Shown here: piece by piece, positions 26,647 through 34,682 of the stretch
Layout: every line of letters begins with the position of its first letter
How positions within the stretch are numbered: the first letter of the stretch is position 1
Assembly (NCBI RefSeq): GCF_002091955.1
Contig: NZ_MKKY01000083.1
Coordinates: 1 to 64,000, forward strand
Direction: 5' to 3'
DNA: 64,000 nucleotides
From: Rhodococcus sp. 1168
Lineage (GTDB): Bacteria > Actinomycetota > Actinomycetes > Mycobacteriales > Mycobacteriaceae
Program-made: the position numbers and the translations under genes
Notes under the pieces: model-generated
Told to the model about the DNA's origin: nothing
What the model saw: the letters and a program-made list of their open reading frames with translations, nothing else
Databases searched by the model: none

Positions 26647-27729
26647 TCATTCGACGCGGTTACCCTGCTCGTCCCAATGTTCGGCAACTTTCTTCGACGG
26701 CTGCACCCGTGGCGGTTCACCGGGCATCTTGGGGTAGTCGGGCGGAAAATTGAGCTCACCACCAGGCAGGGTCTCCCACAGCTCCAAAAGAGGCTCGAGC
26801 GAGTACGCCTGGGAATCCATGTCCTCCCACGGGTCCCCGTCCTCCAGGTGTCCCAGGACGGTCGTGATGTTGTAGTCACGAGGATCGGTGACGGCTGCCA
26901 ACTGCGACCAGGTCAAAGGTGTACTCACCGGCGCTCCCGGACGAGCCCGAAGACTCCACGCGCTCGCGATGGTTCGGTCTCGATTGTTCTGGTTGTAGTC
27001 GAGGAAGATGCGCTCGCCGCGTTCCTCTTTCCACCATCTTGTCGTCACACCCTCGTCACGCCGTTCCAGCTCGCGACCTAGTCCGATAGCGGCATGTCGT
27101 ACCTGCTCGAACGTGTACTCCGGCCGAATGCGGACGTAGATATGGATCCCCCGGTTACCACTTGTCTTCGGATACCCACGAAGACCGAGTTCGGCCAACA
27201 GCTCGCGAGTCACCTCCGCCACCCGCTGTGCATCGGCGAAGGTCGTACCAGGCTGCAAATCCAGATCGAGCCGAATTTCGTCGGGGTGGTCCAGGTCCGG
27301 CTTTCGCACCGGCCATGGATGAAATGTCAGCGTGCCCATCTGCCCGGCCCACACCAGCGCAGCTGATTCATTCGGACACAATTCGTCTGCCGTACGGCCA
27401 CTCGGGAAAGTGACCTTCACTGTCTCGATCCATTCGGGCGAGCCTTTGGGCAGTCGCTTCTGGTAGAAGCCGTCACCCTCCTTGTCCTGCGGCCCGAGCG
27501 CAAGCCTCATGCCCTCACGAAAGCCGTCGGGCCACCGTTCCATGGCAATCGGCCGAGCGCCGACGGCCCGCAGAAGCGGCTCACCGACCGCCGCGAAGTA
27601 CTTGCACACCGCCAACTTGGTGATCGCCGGAGTCCGGTCGGTTGCCTCGTAGATGACGCGGTCGGGGCTCGACACCCGTACTTCACGTCCACCCGCATCC
27701 ACGAACGCAGGGGGCGTCTTCGCGGCCAT
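26647..27729 (-). CDS. Stand-alone primase-polymerase (LigD-POL-like, PrimPolC type)
   Basis: A 360-residue polymerase of the archaeo-eukaryotic primase superfamily, like the POL domain of LigD and mycobacterial Rv3730c. The catalytic motif DLDLQPG near residue 170 gives the metal-binding aspartates; SGNRGIHIYV near 205 and FLDYNQNNRDRT near 260 supply the other active-site residues. It fills gaps and adds ribonucleotides at breaks. The ATG at 27729 begins one base after the ligase stop, so the two are translationally linked. A longer frame reaching 27882 only overlaps the ligase. Confidence 0.9.
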   Translation of the reverse strand: MAAKTPPAFVDAGGREVRVSSPDRVIYEATDRTPAITKLAVCKYFAAVGEPLLRAVGARPIAMERWPDGFREGMRLALGPQDKEGDGFYQKRLPKGSPEWIETVKVTFPSGRTADELCPNESAALVWAGQMGTLTFHPWPVRKPDLDHPDEIRLDLDLQPGTTFADAQRVAEVTRELLAELGLRGYPKTSGNRGIHIYVRIRPEYTFEQVRHAAIGLGRELERRDEGVTTRWWKEERGERIFLDYNQNNRDRTIASAWSLRARPGAPVSTPLTWSQLAAVTDPRDYNITTVLGHLEDGDPWEDMDSQAYSLEPLLELWETLPGGELNFPPDYPKMPGEPPRVQPSKKVAEHWDEQGNRVE

Positions 27730-27730
27730 C

Positions 27731-28777
27731 TCAGTAACCTCCCGCGATGACATCGGCAACGTCGTACCGCACCGGGACCTCCAACTGCTCGTACGTGCAC
27801 GAGAGAGGGTCCCGGTCCGGTCTCCACCGAAGGAATCTCGCCGCATGCCGAAGCCGCTCACCCTCCATCTGGTCGTAGGCAACTTCGACGACGCGTTCTA
27901 TTCGAAGCGGCACCCAGCTCCGATCCTTGTTCGACGTCCATCTGTTCGCCTGCGCGTCGGAGACGACATCCTCCCCTACGCGCAGCGGCGCGAGCTCGTC
28001 GAGCAATTCCACCCGTCGCTTGTCGGTGAACGCCGAAGCACCACCGATCATCCGAAGCTGATCGCCGTCGTACAAGCCGAGCAGTAGCGAGCCAATTCCC
28101 TTACCCGACTTGTGAACTCGATATCCGACGAGAGCGCAGTCTGCCGTACGCGCATGCTTGATCTTGATCATCTCTCGCTTGTTCGGCAAATACAGGCCGT
28201 CGAGCTTCTTGGCGACGACACCGTCGAGGCCGGCACCCTCGAATCGTTCGAACCAATCCTCGGCAGTGGCCGCATCGTCGGTGGCACTGGTGACCTGGCA
28301 TTGGGTGCCACCCACGACGGACTCGAGAAGCTGTGCGCGACGGCTGCGAAACGGCTCACCCGTCATATCCGTCGAGCCGAGCGCCAAAAGGTCGAACCCC
28401 ACGAACATCGACGGCGTCTTCTCCGCCAGCATTTTTACTCGACTGTCGGCCGGGTGAATTCTCTCCGACAGTGCATCCCAGTCGAGTCGAGTCCGACCGT
28501 CGATCTCACGCGGCACCACGATCTCGCCGTCGACGACGATCCGATCGGGCAGTTCGCGGCGCACTGCGTCGACCAACTCTGGGAAATATCTCGCGAGATC
28601 CTTGCCGCCTCGTGAGCCGAGAACTACCTCGTCCCTGTCGCGGAAGATGATGGAGCGGAAGCCGTCCCACTTCGGCTCGTACGACCATTCGGCGTCCCCC
28701 TCTTCAGGCTGTTTGGGCACCGCCTTGGCCGCCTTGGCGAGCATCGGCTGGAGAGGCCATGCGAGAGGTAGTTCCAC
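27731..28777 (-). CDS. ligC: ATP-dependent DNA ligase LigC
   Basis: ATP-dependent DNA ligase of 348 residues. The adenylated lysine is Lys36 in motif I EPKWDGFR. Motif III VGFDLLAL, motif IV GLDGVVAK and motif V MIKIKH follow in order, then an OB-fold domain ending RFLRWRPD. It pairs with the adjacent primase-polymerase as LigC does in mycobacteria, where the pair acts in excision repair and back-up end joining. No Ku gene is in the window. The GTG start at 28777 has a weak ribosome binding site. Confidence 0.92.
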   Translation of the reverse strand: MELPLAWPLQPMLAKAAKAVPKQPEEGDAEWSYEPKWDGFRSIIFRDRDEVVLGSRGGKDLARYFPELVDAVRRELPDRIVVDGEIVVPREIDGRTRLDWDALSERIHPADSRVKMLAEKTPSMFVGFDLLALGSTDMTGEPFRSRRAQLLESVVGGTQCQVTSATDDAATAEDWFERFEGAGLDGVVAKKLDGLYLPNKREMIKIKHARTADCALVGYRVHKSGKGIGSLLLGLYDGDQLRMIGGASAFTDKRRVELLDELAPLRVGEDVVSDAQANRWTSNKDRSWVPLRIERVVEVAYDQMEGERLRHAARFLRWRPDRDPLSCTYEQLEVPVRYDVADVIAGGY

Positions 28778-28908
28778 CTGGTCGATCTTGCCTCATACCA
28801 CCGACAATCACGTGGAAAAGATCGGCAGGGTGTCACTTCGCCGGGTCGTCGGATACTTTTACCGGACCGCGTTCGAAGTTCACTCGAAAGAATTCAGGAT
28901 CCAAGAAC

Positions 28909-29514
28909 ATGACTTCGTCACACCGTTCACTTCGTGGCGTCGCCCGCCGTTACCTCGCGGTGTCGGCCGCCTTGGCGTGTGCAACGTTGATCGTTGCGAG
29001 CTGTAGCTCCGAAATCACTCCTCGGGCGATTCCGGCCGCCGACGCCGGTCCGAATCCCACGACAGCAACGACATCGAGGCCCCCTCCCGCTCAGGAAGAC
29101 ATCGACATCGACATCGACGTAGAGATCGGCGAGTGCGTCGAACTCGGTGGCACATTCGACGATGCCGACATCGACAACGCGACGTGCGGCAGCCCCTCGT
29201 CCAACTACAAGGTGATCGCGAAAGCGCCTTCCGGTGACGAGTGCATCAGCGACGCCGACCAGTACTACTACGAAACCTTACGAGGCGTCGAACAGGGGGC
29301 ACTGTGCCTCGACGTCGACTGGGCGGTCGGTGGGTGCATGGAGGTCTCCGGTGACGACCCTGTTCGAGCCGACTGCGCGAGTCCCGGCACAGAGACGGTC
29401 CGAGTCGTCGAAATCTTGCCCGGCACTACCGAGGTGAACGACTGCTCGGATCCCGCCACCAGCGGCTACGCCTACGATGAGCGCAACTTCATCGTCTGCG
29501 TCGAGGATCTTTAG
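28909..29514 (+). CDS. LppU-type lipoprotein
   Basis: Exported lipoprotein of 201 residues. The signal peptide ends in a lipobox LIVASC with the lipidated cysteine near residue 32. A Thr/Pro-rich linker and an acidic run of alternating Asp and Ile (DIDIDIDV) precede a Cys-rich domain. That domain has eight spaced cysteines, with CGSPSSNYKV and LCLDVDWAVGGCM resembling mycobacterial LppU. The start at 28909 has AGGA eight bases upstream. Function is not established. Confidence 0.8.
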   Translation: MTSSHRSLRGVARRYLAVSAALACATLIVASCSSEITPRAIPAADAGPNPTTATTSRPPPAQEDIDIDIDVEIGECVELGGTFDDADIDNATCGSPSSNYKVIAKAPSGDECISDADQYYYETLRGVEQGALCLDVDWAVGGCMEVSGDDPVRADCASPGTETVRVVEILPGTTEVNDCSDPATSGYAYDERNFIVCVEDL

Positions 29515-29561
29515 CTCGAATTGCGCGTGTCGCGAGCAGCGATCAGTGCCAGACTTCGCAC

Positions 29562-31010
29562 GTGAGCGCTGAAGCGTCGGTTCCACTGGCGTCCTCGCGG
29601 GGACGTTGGATCGTCGCCGCCACCGTCCTCGGTTCCTCGCTGGCGATGCTCGACGGCACCGTAGTCAACGTCGCCCTGCCGGACATCGCTCGGGATCTCG
29701 AATCCGGTGTCTCCGGGCTGCAATGGACGATCAGTGGATACACGCTGACTCTCGCGTCGCTCATTCTGTTGGGCGGCGCACTGGGCGATCGGCTCGGCCG
29801 TCGAAAGGTGTTTCTGTGGGGCACCGTCTGGTTCGCGCTCGCGTCGATTCTGTGCGGACTCGCCCCGAACATCGAGGTGCTGATCGCTGCCCGGCTCGTC
29901 CAGGGTGTCGGCGCCGCGCTACTGACTCCGGGCAGTCTTGCTCTCATCTCGGCCTCGATTCACTCCGACGATCGCGGTGCCGCAATCGGTCTGTGGTCCG
30001 GGCTCGGCGGCGTCGCATCGGCCGTCGGCCCACTGCTCGGTGGGTGGCTCGTCGAAATTGCCGGATGGCGTTCGGTGTTCATGCTCAACATTCCGCTGGC
30101 CATCGTCGTCGTATGGGTCGCGCGCAAGCACGTGCCGGAAAGCAGCGACCCGAATGCACACGGTCGGCTCGACCTCCCCGGCGCCGCCGTCGTCGCGCTC
30201 GCACTCGGGCTACTCACCTTCGGGTTCATCGAATCGTTGTGGATCTTCGTCGGCCTCGGCGTCGTGGCACTCGCAGTTTTCGTCGTCATCGAGCTGCGAA
30301 CCAAGAACCCACTGGTTCCGCCGTCACTGTTCGCTTCCAGACTTTTTCTCGCGGCCAACCTCGTCACGTTGGCTGTCTACGCGGCGCTGGGGGGAGTGTT
30401 CTTCCTGCTGATACTGCAATTACAACTGGCGTTGAACTACTCACCGATCGCAGCCGGTGTCGCAACATTGCCGATCACCATTCTCATGCTGACCCTCTCT
30501 TCTCGCACCGGCCGCCTGGCCCAGCGCATCGGTCCGCGGATGCCGATGACGATCGGGCCACTCGTCGCAGCGGTCGGCCTGCTACTGATGCTCCGCATCG
30601 AACCAGGCTCGACCTATCTCCTCCAAGTCTTCCCCGCCGTCCTGGTGTTCGGTCTCGGGCTGTCGTTGCTCGTCGCGCCACTGACTGGCGCTGTACTCGG
30701 CGCCGTCTCCTCCGATCGGGCCGGTACCGCCTCCGGGGTCAACAATGCCCTCGCGCGAACCAGCCAACTGTTGGCCGTCGCCGCACTGCCCGGGCTCGCC
30801 GGTATCTCGGGTGTGGACTACGACAACCCCGCCGTATTCTCCGCCGGTTTTCATACCGCAATGATCATCTGCGCTGGCCTACTCGTCCTCGGGGCGATCG
30901 TCGCGGCGGCGATGATCAGGGGCGAGCGTCGCGCCGATCCCGAATCCGTCGACTGCCTCCCACATTGCGACGTGTCGTCCCCGGCGGTGACTCCGCGACA
31001 GCAGGTTTAG
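29562..31010 (+). CDS. DHA2-family MFS drug exporter
   Basis: Proton-coupled efflux transporter of 482 residues with 14 predicted membrane helices. Family motifs seen are the helix-1 LDGTVVNVALPDI, the motif-A loop GDRLGRRKVFLWG near residue 78 and motif C within helix 5 (SAVGPLLGGWL near 150). EmrB/QacA relatives export drugs and dyes. The start GTG at 29562 lacks a strong ribosome binding site. Substrate unknown. No regulator is adjacent. Confidence 0.9.
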   Translation: MSAEASVPLASSRGRWIVAATVLGSSLAMLDGTVVNVALPDIARDLESGVSGLQWTISGYTLTLASLILLGGALGDRLGRRKVFLWGTVWFALASILCGLAPNIEVLIAARLVQGVGAALLTPGSLALISASIHSDDRGAAIGLWSGLGGVASAVGPLLGGWLVEIAGWRSVFMLNIPLAIVVVWVARKHVPESSDPNAHGRLDLPGAAVVALALGLLTFGFIESLWIFVGLGVVALAVFVVIELRTKNPLVPPSLFASRLFLAANLVTLAVYAALGGVFFLLILQLQLALNYSPIAAGVATLPITILMLTLSSRTGRLAQRIGPRMPMTIGPLVAAVGLLLMLRIEPGSTYLLQVFPAVLVFGLGLSLLVAPLTGAVLGAVSSDRAGTASGVNNALARTSQLLAVAALPGLAGISGVDYDNPAVFSAGFHTAMIICAGLLVLGAIVAAAMIRGERRADPESVDCLPHCDVSSPAVTPRQQV

Positions 31011-31061
31011 GCTTGCCCTTGGATAACAGCCCCCTATCCACGCAAACAGGTCAGGAGTGTC

Positions 31062-32783
31062 ATGTCGACCCCGCAGGATTATTCGGACAAACAGTCACCG
31101 GACGTCAAGCCGCGTAGCCGAGACGTCACGGACGGTTTGGAGAAGACCGCTGCGCGCGGCATGCTTCGAGCCGTCGGGATGGGTGACAAGGACTGGGGTA
31201 AATCTCAGATCGGCGTCGCGTCGTCGTGGAACGAGATCACCCCGTGCAACCTCTCGCTCGAGCGCCTCGCCAAAGCCGTGAAGGTCGGCGTCCACGCCGC
31301 CGGCGGCTTTCCGCTCGAATTCGGCACCATCTCGGTGTCCGACGGCATCTCCATGGGGCATGAAGGCATGCACTTCTCGCTGGTATCCCGCGAGGTGATC
31401 GCCGACAGCGTCGAGACCGTCGTCAGCGCGGAGCGACTCGATGGATCGGTACTTCTCGCCGGTTGCGACAAATCACTGCCCGGCATGCTGATGGCGGCCG
31501 CAAGACTGGACCTTGCCAGCGTCTTCCTCTACGCCGGTTCCACGCTGCCCGGCTTCGCAACGCTGTCCGACGGCAGCGAGCACCAGGTCACCATCATCGA
31601 CGCGTTCGAAGCCGTCGGTGCCTGCTCACGCGGACTGATGTCGCGCGCTGATGTCGACACCATCGAACGCGCAATCTGCCCCGGCGAAGGTGCCTGCGGC
31701 GGCATGTACACCGCCAACACGATGGCCAGTGCCGCAGAAGCCATGGGCATGTCCCTGCCGGGCAGCGCATCCCCGCCCGCGCCGGACCGTCGCCGCGACG
31801 GCTTCGCCCACGCAAGCGGTGAAGCCGTCGTCGAACTCCTCCGACGCGGAATCACCTCACGCGACATCATGACCAAGGAAGCATTCGAGAACGCGATCGC
31901 TGTCGTCATGGCCTTCGGCGGATCGACCAACGCCGTGCTGCACCTACTTGCCATCGCCCACGAAGCAGAAGTCGAACTCACCCTCGACGACTTCGTCCGA
32001 GTCGGTGCCAAAGTTCCACACCTCGCCGACGTCAAGCCGTTCGGCGAGCACGTCATGACCGATGTCGACGCCATCGGTGGCGTCCCAGTGGTCATGAAAG
32101 CACTGCTCGACGCGGGGCTCATGCACGGCGACTGCCTCACCGTCACCGGAAAGACCGTGGCCGAGAACCTCGCTCACATCGCACCCCCGGACCCCGACGG
32201 AAAGGTGCTGCGCGCACTCGACAAGCCCATCCATCCGACCGGCGGCATCACCATCCTCAAGGGCTCCCTCGCCCCCGGGGGCGCCGTCGTCAAATCCGCC
32301 GGATTCGATTCCGACGTATTCACCGGCACTGCAAGGGTTTTCGAACGTGAACGCGCCGCAATGGACGCCCTCGAAGACGGCACCATCGCCGCAGGTGACG
32401 TCGTCGTCATCCGCTACGAAGGCCCCAAGGGCGGCCCAGGTATGCGCGAAATGCTCGCCATCACCGGCGCCATCAAGGGCGCTGGCCTCGGCAAAGACGT
32501 CCTGCTGCTCACCGACGGCCGCTTCTCCGGAGGCACCACAGGCCTCTGCGTCGGCCACGTCGCACCCGAAGCCGTCGACGGCGGCCCAGTGGCCTTCGTA
32601 CGCGACGGCGACCAGATTCGCCTCGACGTCGGGAAAGGCACCTTGGACCTGCTCGTCGACGAAGAAGAGCTCGAAAAGCGCAAGGAGGGTTGGGCGCCAC
32701 TACCTCCCCGGTACACGCGCGGTGTGCTGGCGAAGTACGCCAAACTCGTCGGCTCGGCATCCCAGGGTGCCGTCCTGATCTAG
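31062..32783 (+). CDS. ilvD: Dihydroxy-acid dehydratase
   Basis: IlvD, 573 residues, the Fe-S dehydratase that converts 2,3-dihydroxy-3-methylbutanoate and the isoleucine analogue to 2-oxo acids. Cluster ligands and active-site motifs are visible: ITPCNL near residue 60, [11 protein letters not shown] near 130 and [16 protein letters not shown] near 205. GKTVAEN and [10 protein letters not shown] lie further on. Length and start (AGGAG eight bases before the ATG at 31062) fit the family. It stands apart from other ilv genes, as is common in actinobacteria. Confidence 0.97.
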   Translation: MSTPQDYSDKQSPDVKPRSRDVTDGLEKTAARGMLRAVGMGDKDWGKSQIGVASSWNEITPCNLSLERLAKAVKVGVHAAGGFPLEFGTISVSDGISMGHEGMHFSLVSREVIADSVETVVSAERLDGSVLLAGCDKSLPGMLMAAARLDLASVFLYAGSTLPGFATLSDGSEHQVTIIDAFEAVGACSRGLMSRADVDTIERAICPGEGACGGMYTANTMASAAEAMGMSLPGSASPPAPDRRRDGFAHASGEAVVELLRRGITSRDIMTKEAFENAIAVVMAFGGSTNAVLHLLAIAHEAEVELTLDDFVRVGAKVPHLADVKPFGEHVMTDVDAIGGVPVVMKALLDAGLMHGDCLTVTGKTVAENLAHIAPPDPDGKVLRALDKPIHPTGGITILKGSLAPGGAVVKSAGFDSDVFTGTARVFERERAAMDALEDGTIAAGDVVVIRYEGPKGGPGMREMLAITGAIKGAGLGKDVLLLTDGRFSGGTTGLCVGHVAPEAVDGGPVAFVRDGDQIRLDVGKGTLDLLVDEEELEKRKEGWAPLPPRYTRGVLAKYAKLVGSASQGAVLI

Positions 32784-32794
32784 TTTCTCGCGCC

Positions 32795-32864
32795 GGCCGG
32801 CGGGTTCGTCGGCCGGCGGGTTGCGGCGGCCGGCGGGTTGCGGCGGCCGGCGGGTTGCGGCGGC
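32795..32864. repeat. 17-bp GC-rich tandem repeat after ilvD
   Basis: Four copies of GGCCGGCGGGTTGCGGC-like units start at 32795, 32811, 32828 and 32845 (the first is one base shorter). They lie directly after the ilvD stop. Two degenerate copies of a GATCGYWTGAATG element follow to about 32920. Confidence 0.85.
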
Positions 32865-32943
32865 CACCCGATCGCTTGAATGGCCACCCCAAGCCAACTG
32901 ATCGTATGAATGTGCCATTGAAGCAGTGGCGGCGAAACACAAA

Positions 32944-32981
32944 TGGGCCATCGCAACAGTCGAAACCGTCGCGATGGCCCA
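32944..32981. terminator. Hairpin between convergent ilvD and protease genes
   Basis: TGGGCCATCGC and its perfect complement GCGATGGCCCA form an 11-bp stem with a 16-base loop. It sits 20 bp from the protease stop and 161 bp after ilvD. There is no U-run, as is usual in actinobacteria. It could serve both convergent genes. Confidence 0.55.
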
Positions 32982-33000
32982 CTCGGGCAAAACGGGTGCG

Positions 33001-33657
33001 CTAGGGAATCGGGCTGAACCCGGTTCCTACTGCATTTCCTGCGCTGATGTGACGAAGAATCGCATCCATATTGGTGCCGACCTCGGGTCCGAAGCAGGCG
33101 ACACCGAGGTAGGCGTTGACCATGCCGACCAGCGTTGTACCCACGACGACCGGACTTCCCGAATCACCTTCGACGACGCACAGCTGCGACCAGGTTTCCT
33201 GGGACTGCAGGATGTCTCCGTACGCGATACCGCACGTGTTGCCGGTGGTGCGGCCCTCTTTGCAGACGATGTTGGGGAACGCCGTCGGAGGCCCGACACG
33301 GGTGATGGTGACGTTGCCGATGTGGTTGACCGGGATGACCTTCGCGCGATCGAACTCGATGACGGCGTAGTCGTATTCCGGGTTCGAGAACGCGATATGC
33401 CCTACGACTCCGGCGTCGGTGTTGGCCTCGGCCGTGATTGTTGCGCCCGCTCCACCGCAGTGACCAGCGGTAATGCCGACCAGGCGACCTGCTGCGTCGT
33501 TACCGATCGTGGTGAGCGTGCACTCGGCAGCGTTACCCACGATGATTCCGGAGCCCCCTCCCAGAACCGCCGGAGCTGCAGCAGATGCGGTACCTACCCC
33601 GACACTGGCTGCAACGGCGGCGGCCGCGACGACGACCAGCATGAACTTCTTCAACAA
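33001..33657 (-). CDS. Secreted trypsin-like serine protease (S1)
   Basis: Exported chymotrypsin-fold protease of 218 residues. A signal peptide ends near GTASAAAP. The catalytic triad is visible as AGHCGG (His), YDYAVIEF (Asp) and EGDSGSPV (Ser). Cysteine pairs around the His and Ser fit conserved disulfides of streptogrisin-like enzymes. The TTG at 33657 is chosen because GAGAGGG lies six bases upstream and it places a short basic stretch (LLKKF) just before the hydrophobic core. There is no pro-peptide long enough for self-inhibition. Confidence 0.87.
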   Translation of the reverse strand: MLKKFMLVVVAAAAVAASVGVGTASAAAPAVLGGGSGIIVGNAAECTLTTIGNDAAGRLVGITAGHCGGAGATITAEANTDAGVVGHIAFSNPEYDYAVIEFDRAKVIPVNHIGNVTITRVGPPTAFPNIVCKEGRTTGNTCGIAYGDILQSQETWSQLCVVEGDSGSPVVVGTTLVGMVNAYLGVACFGPEVGTNMDAILRHISAGNAVGTGFSPIP

Positions 33658-33735
33658 TGTATTCCCTCTCCAGCGGTGTCCGCAGACACTAGCAATAAGA
33701 AGCACCGATGGACGAGTGCGTGGGAAAATTCGTTC

Positions 33736-34467
33736 TTACTCCGCATCCTTCTGCTCCAGCGCAGCCAGCGTCGATCGTGCCACCTCGAGTTGCTGGCTCA
33801 GTTCTGCCACGCGTTGTGCTGCTTCCTCGCGTGCATGTGAAATAACGGCTTCGACGGCGTCGCGGACCGCGTCGTCGCCCAGTTCACGGACGGCACGCGA
33901 GACCGACTCCGGCGACACCGGCTGCGCCTTGCCCGGGCGACGAGCACCGTGCGTGACCGTCACCGACCAGTCGTTGTCCGGGCCGGCATGGATGGTGACG
34001 CTGAGGCTGTCGGGGCCCTTCTTGCCCTTGCGCGCTGCAGGTGGCTTCGGAGCCGCGACGGGTCGCGACGGCGCTGGTGTCGGTGTCGTTGTCGGCTTCA
34101 CAGCAGCAGCCTTGACCGGTTTGGGGGGTGCGACAGGTTCGGTCCACTCGGCTATCTCGACCTTCACCGGGGCAGGTTCGGTGGCCGGGGGCGTCGCCTT
34201 GGTGGCCCCTGACGTCGGGTTGCGCGTCATCCGCAGTTCCTCGGCCTCGAACGGAAGCTCGTCGTTGACGCCCTTTGGCGAGATGGTGACGGTGTTGCCG
34301 TCGACGGACACGACCTTGGCCGAGGTACCTTCGGGGAGTCCGAGGCTCGGCGTTGCCTCGACAAGGTACACGGTGGCGCGCCGTCCCTCGGCGACTGCGG
34401 CGGCAAGGCTCTCCAGGTTTTCGGGCGTGAGTGCGTCGGTCTTCGGCGATCGTCTACGCGGTGGCAT
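33736..34467 (-). CDS. DUF6319 family protein
   Basis: A 243-residue protein. The N-terminal domain has EGRRATVYLVEATPSLGLPEG and GVNDELPFEAEELRMTR, which I associate with actinobacterial DUF6319. A long Pro/Ala/Lys-rich linker (about residues 85-150) leads to a second domain containing WSVTVTHGARRPGKA. The last 30 residues are predicted coiled coil. The basic linker suggests nucleic-acid binding, but the function is unknown. Start ATG at 34467; longer upstream frames are spurious. Confidence 0.75.
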   Translation of the reverse strand: MPPRRRSPKTDALTPENLESLAAAVAEGRRATVYLVEATPSLGLPEGTSAKVVSVDGNTVTISPKGVNDELPFEAEELRMTRNPTSGATKATPPATEPAPVKVEIAEWTEPVAPPKPVKAAAVKPTTTPTPAPSRPVAAPKPPAARKGKKGPDSLSVTIHAGPDNDWSVTVTHGARRPGKAQPVSPESVSRAVRELGDDAVRDAVEAVISHAREEAAQRVAELSQQLEVARSTLAALEQKDAE

Positions 34468-34682
34468 CCAAGCAGCCTCTCTCGAAAGTGTTTGCGAATA
34501 CTGTCCCACAAACTCGGGCAGTACTGCACCGGGCCGGGAAGTCGTCGGCCATTCTTGCGCACTGCTCGGGCTGGGGTGACGTCGGGCGCGGGGTCGCGGG
34601 ATCGGAAACCCCCTGATCGACCAGCGCTTCCGAGTAGCCTGACTTTCGTACCTGTAACGAGGTGCGGAACAGGAGTATTTCG

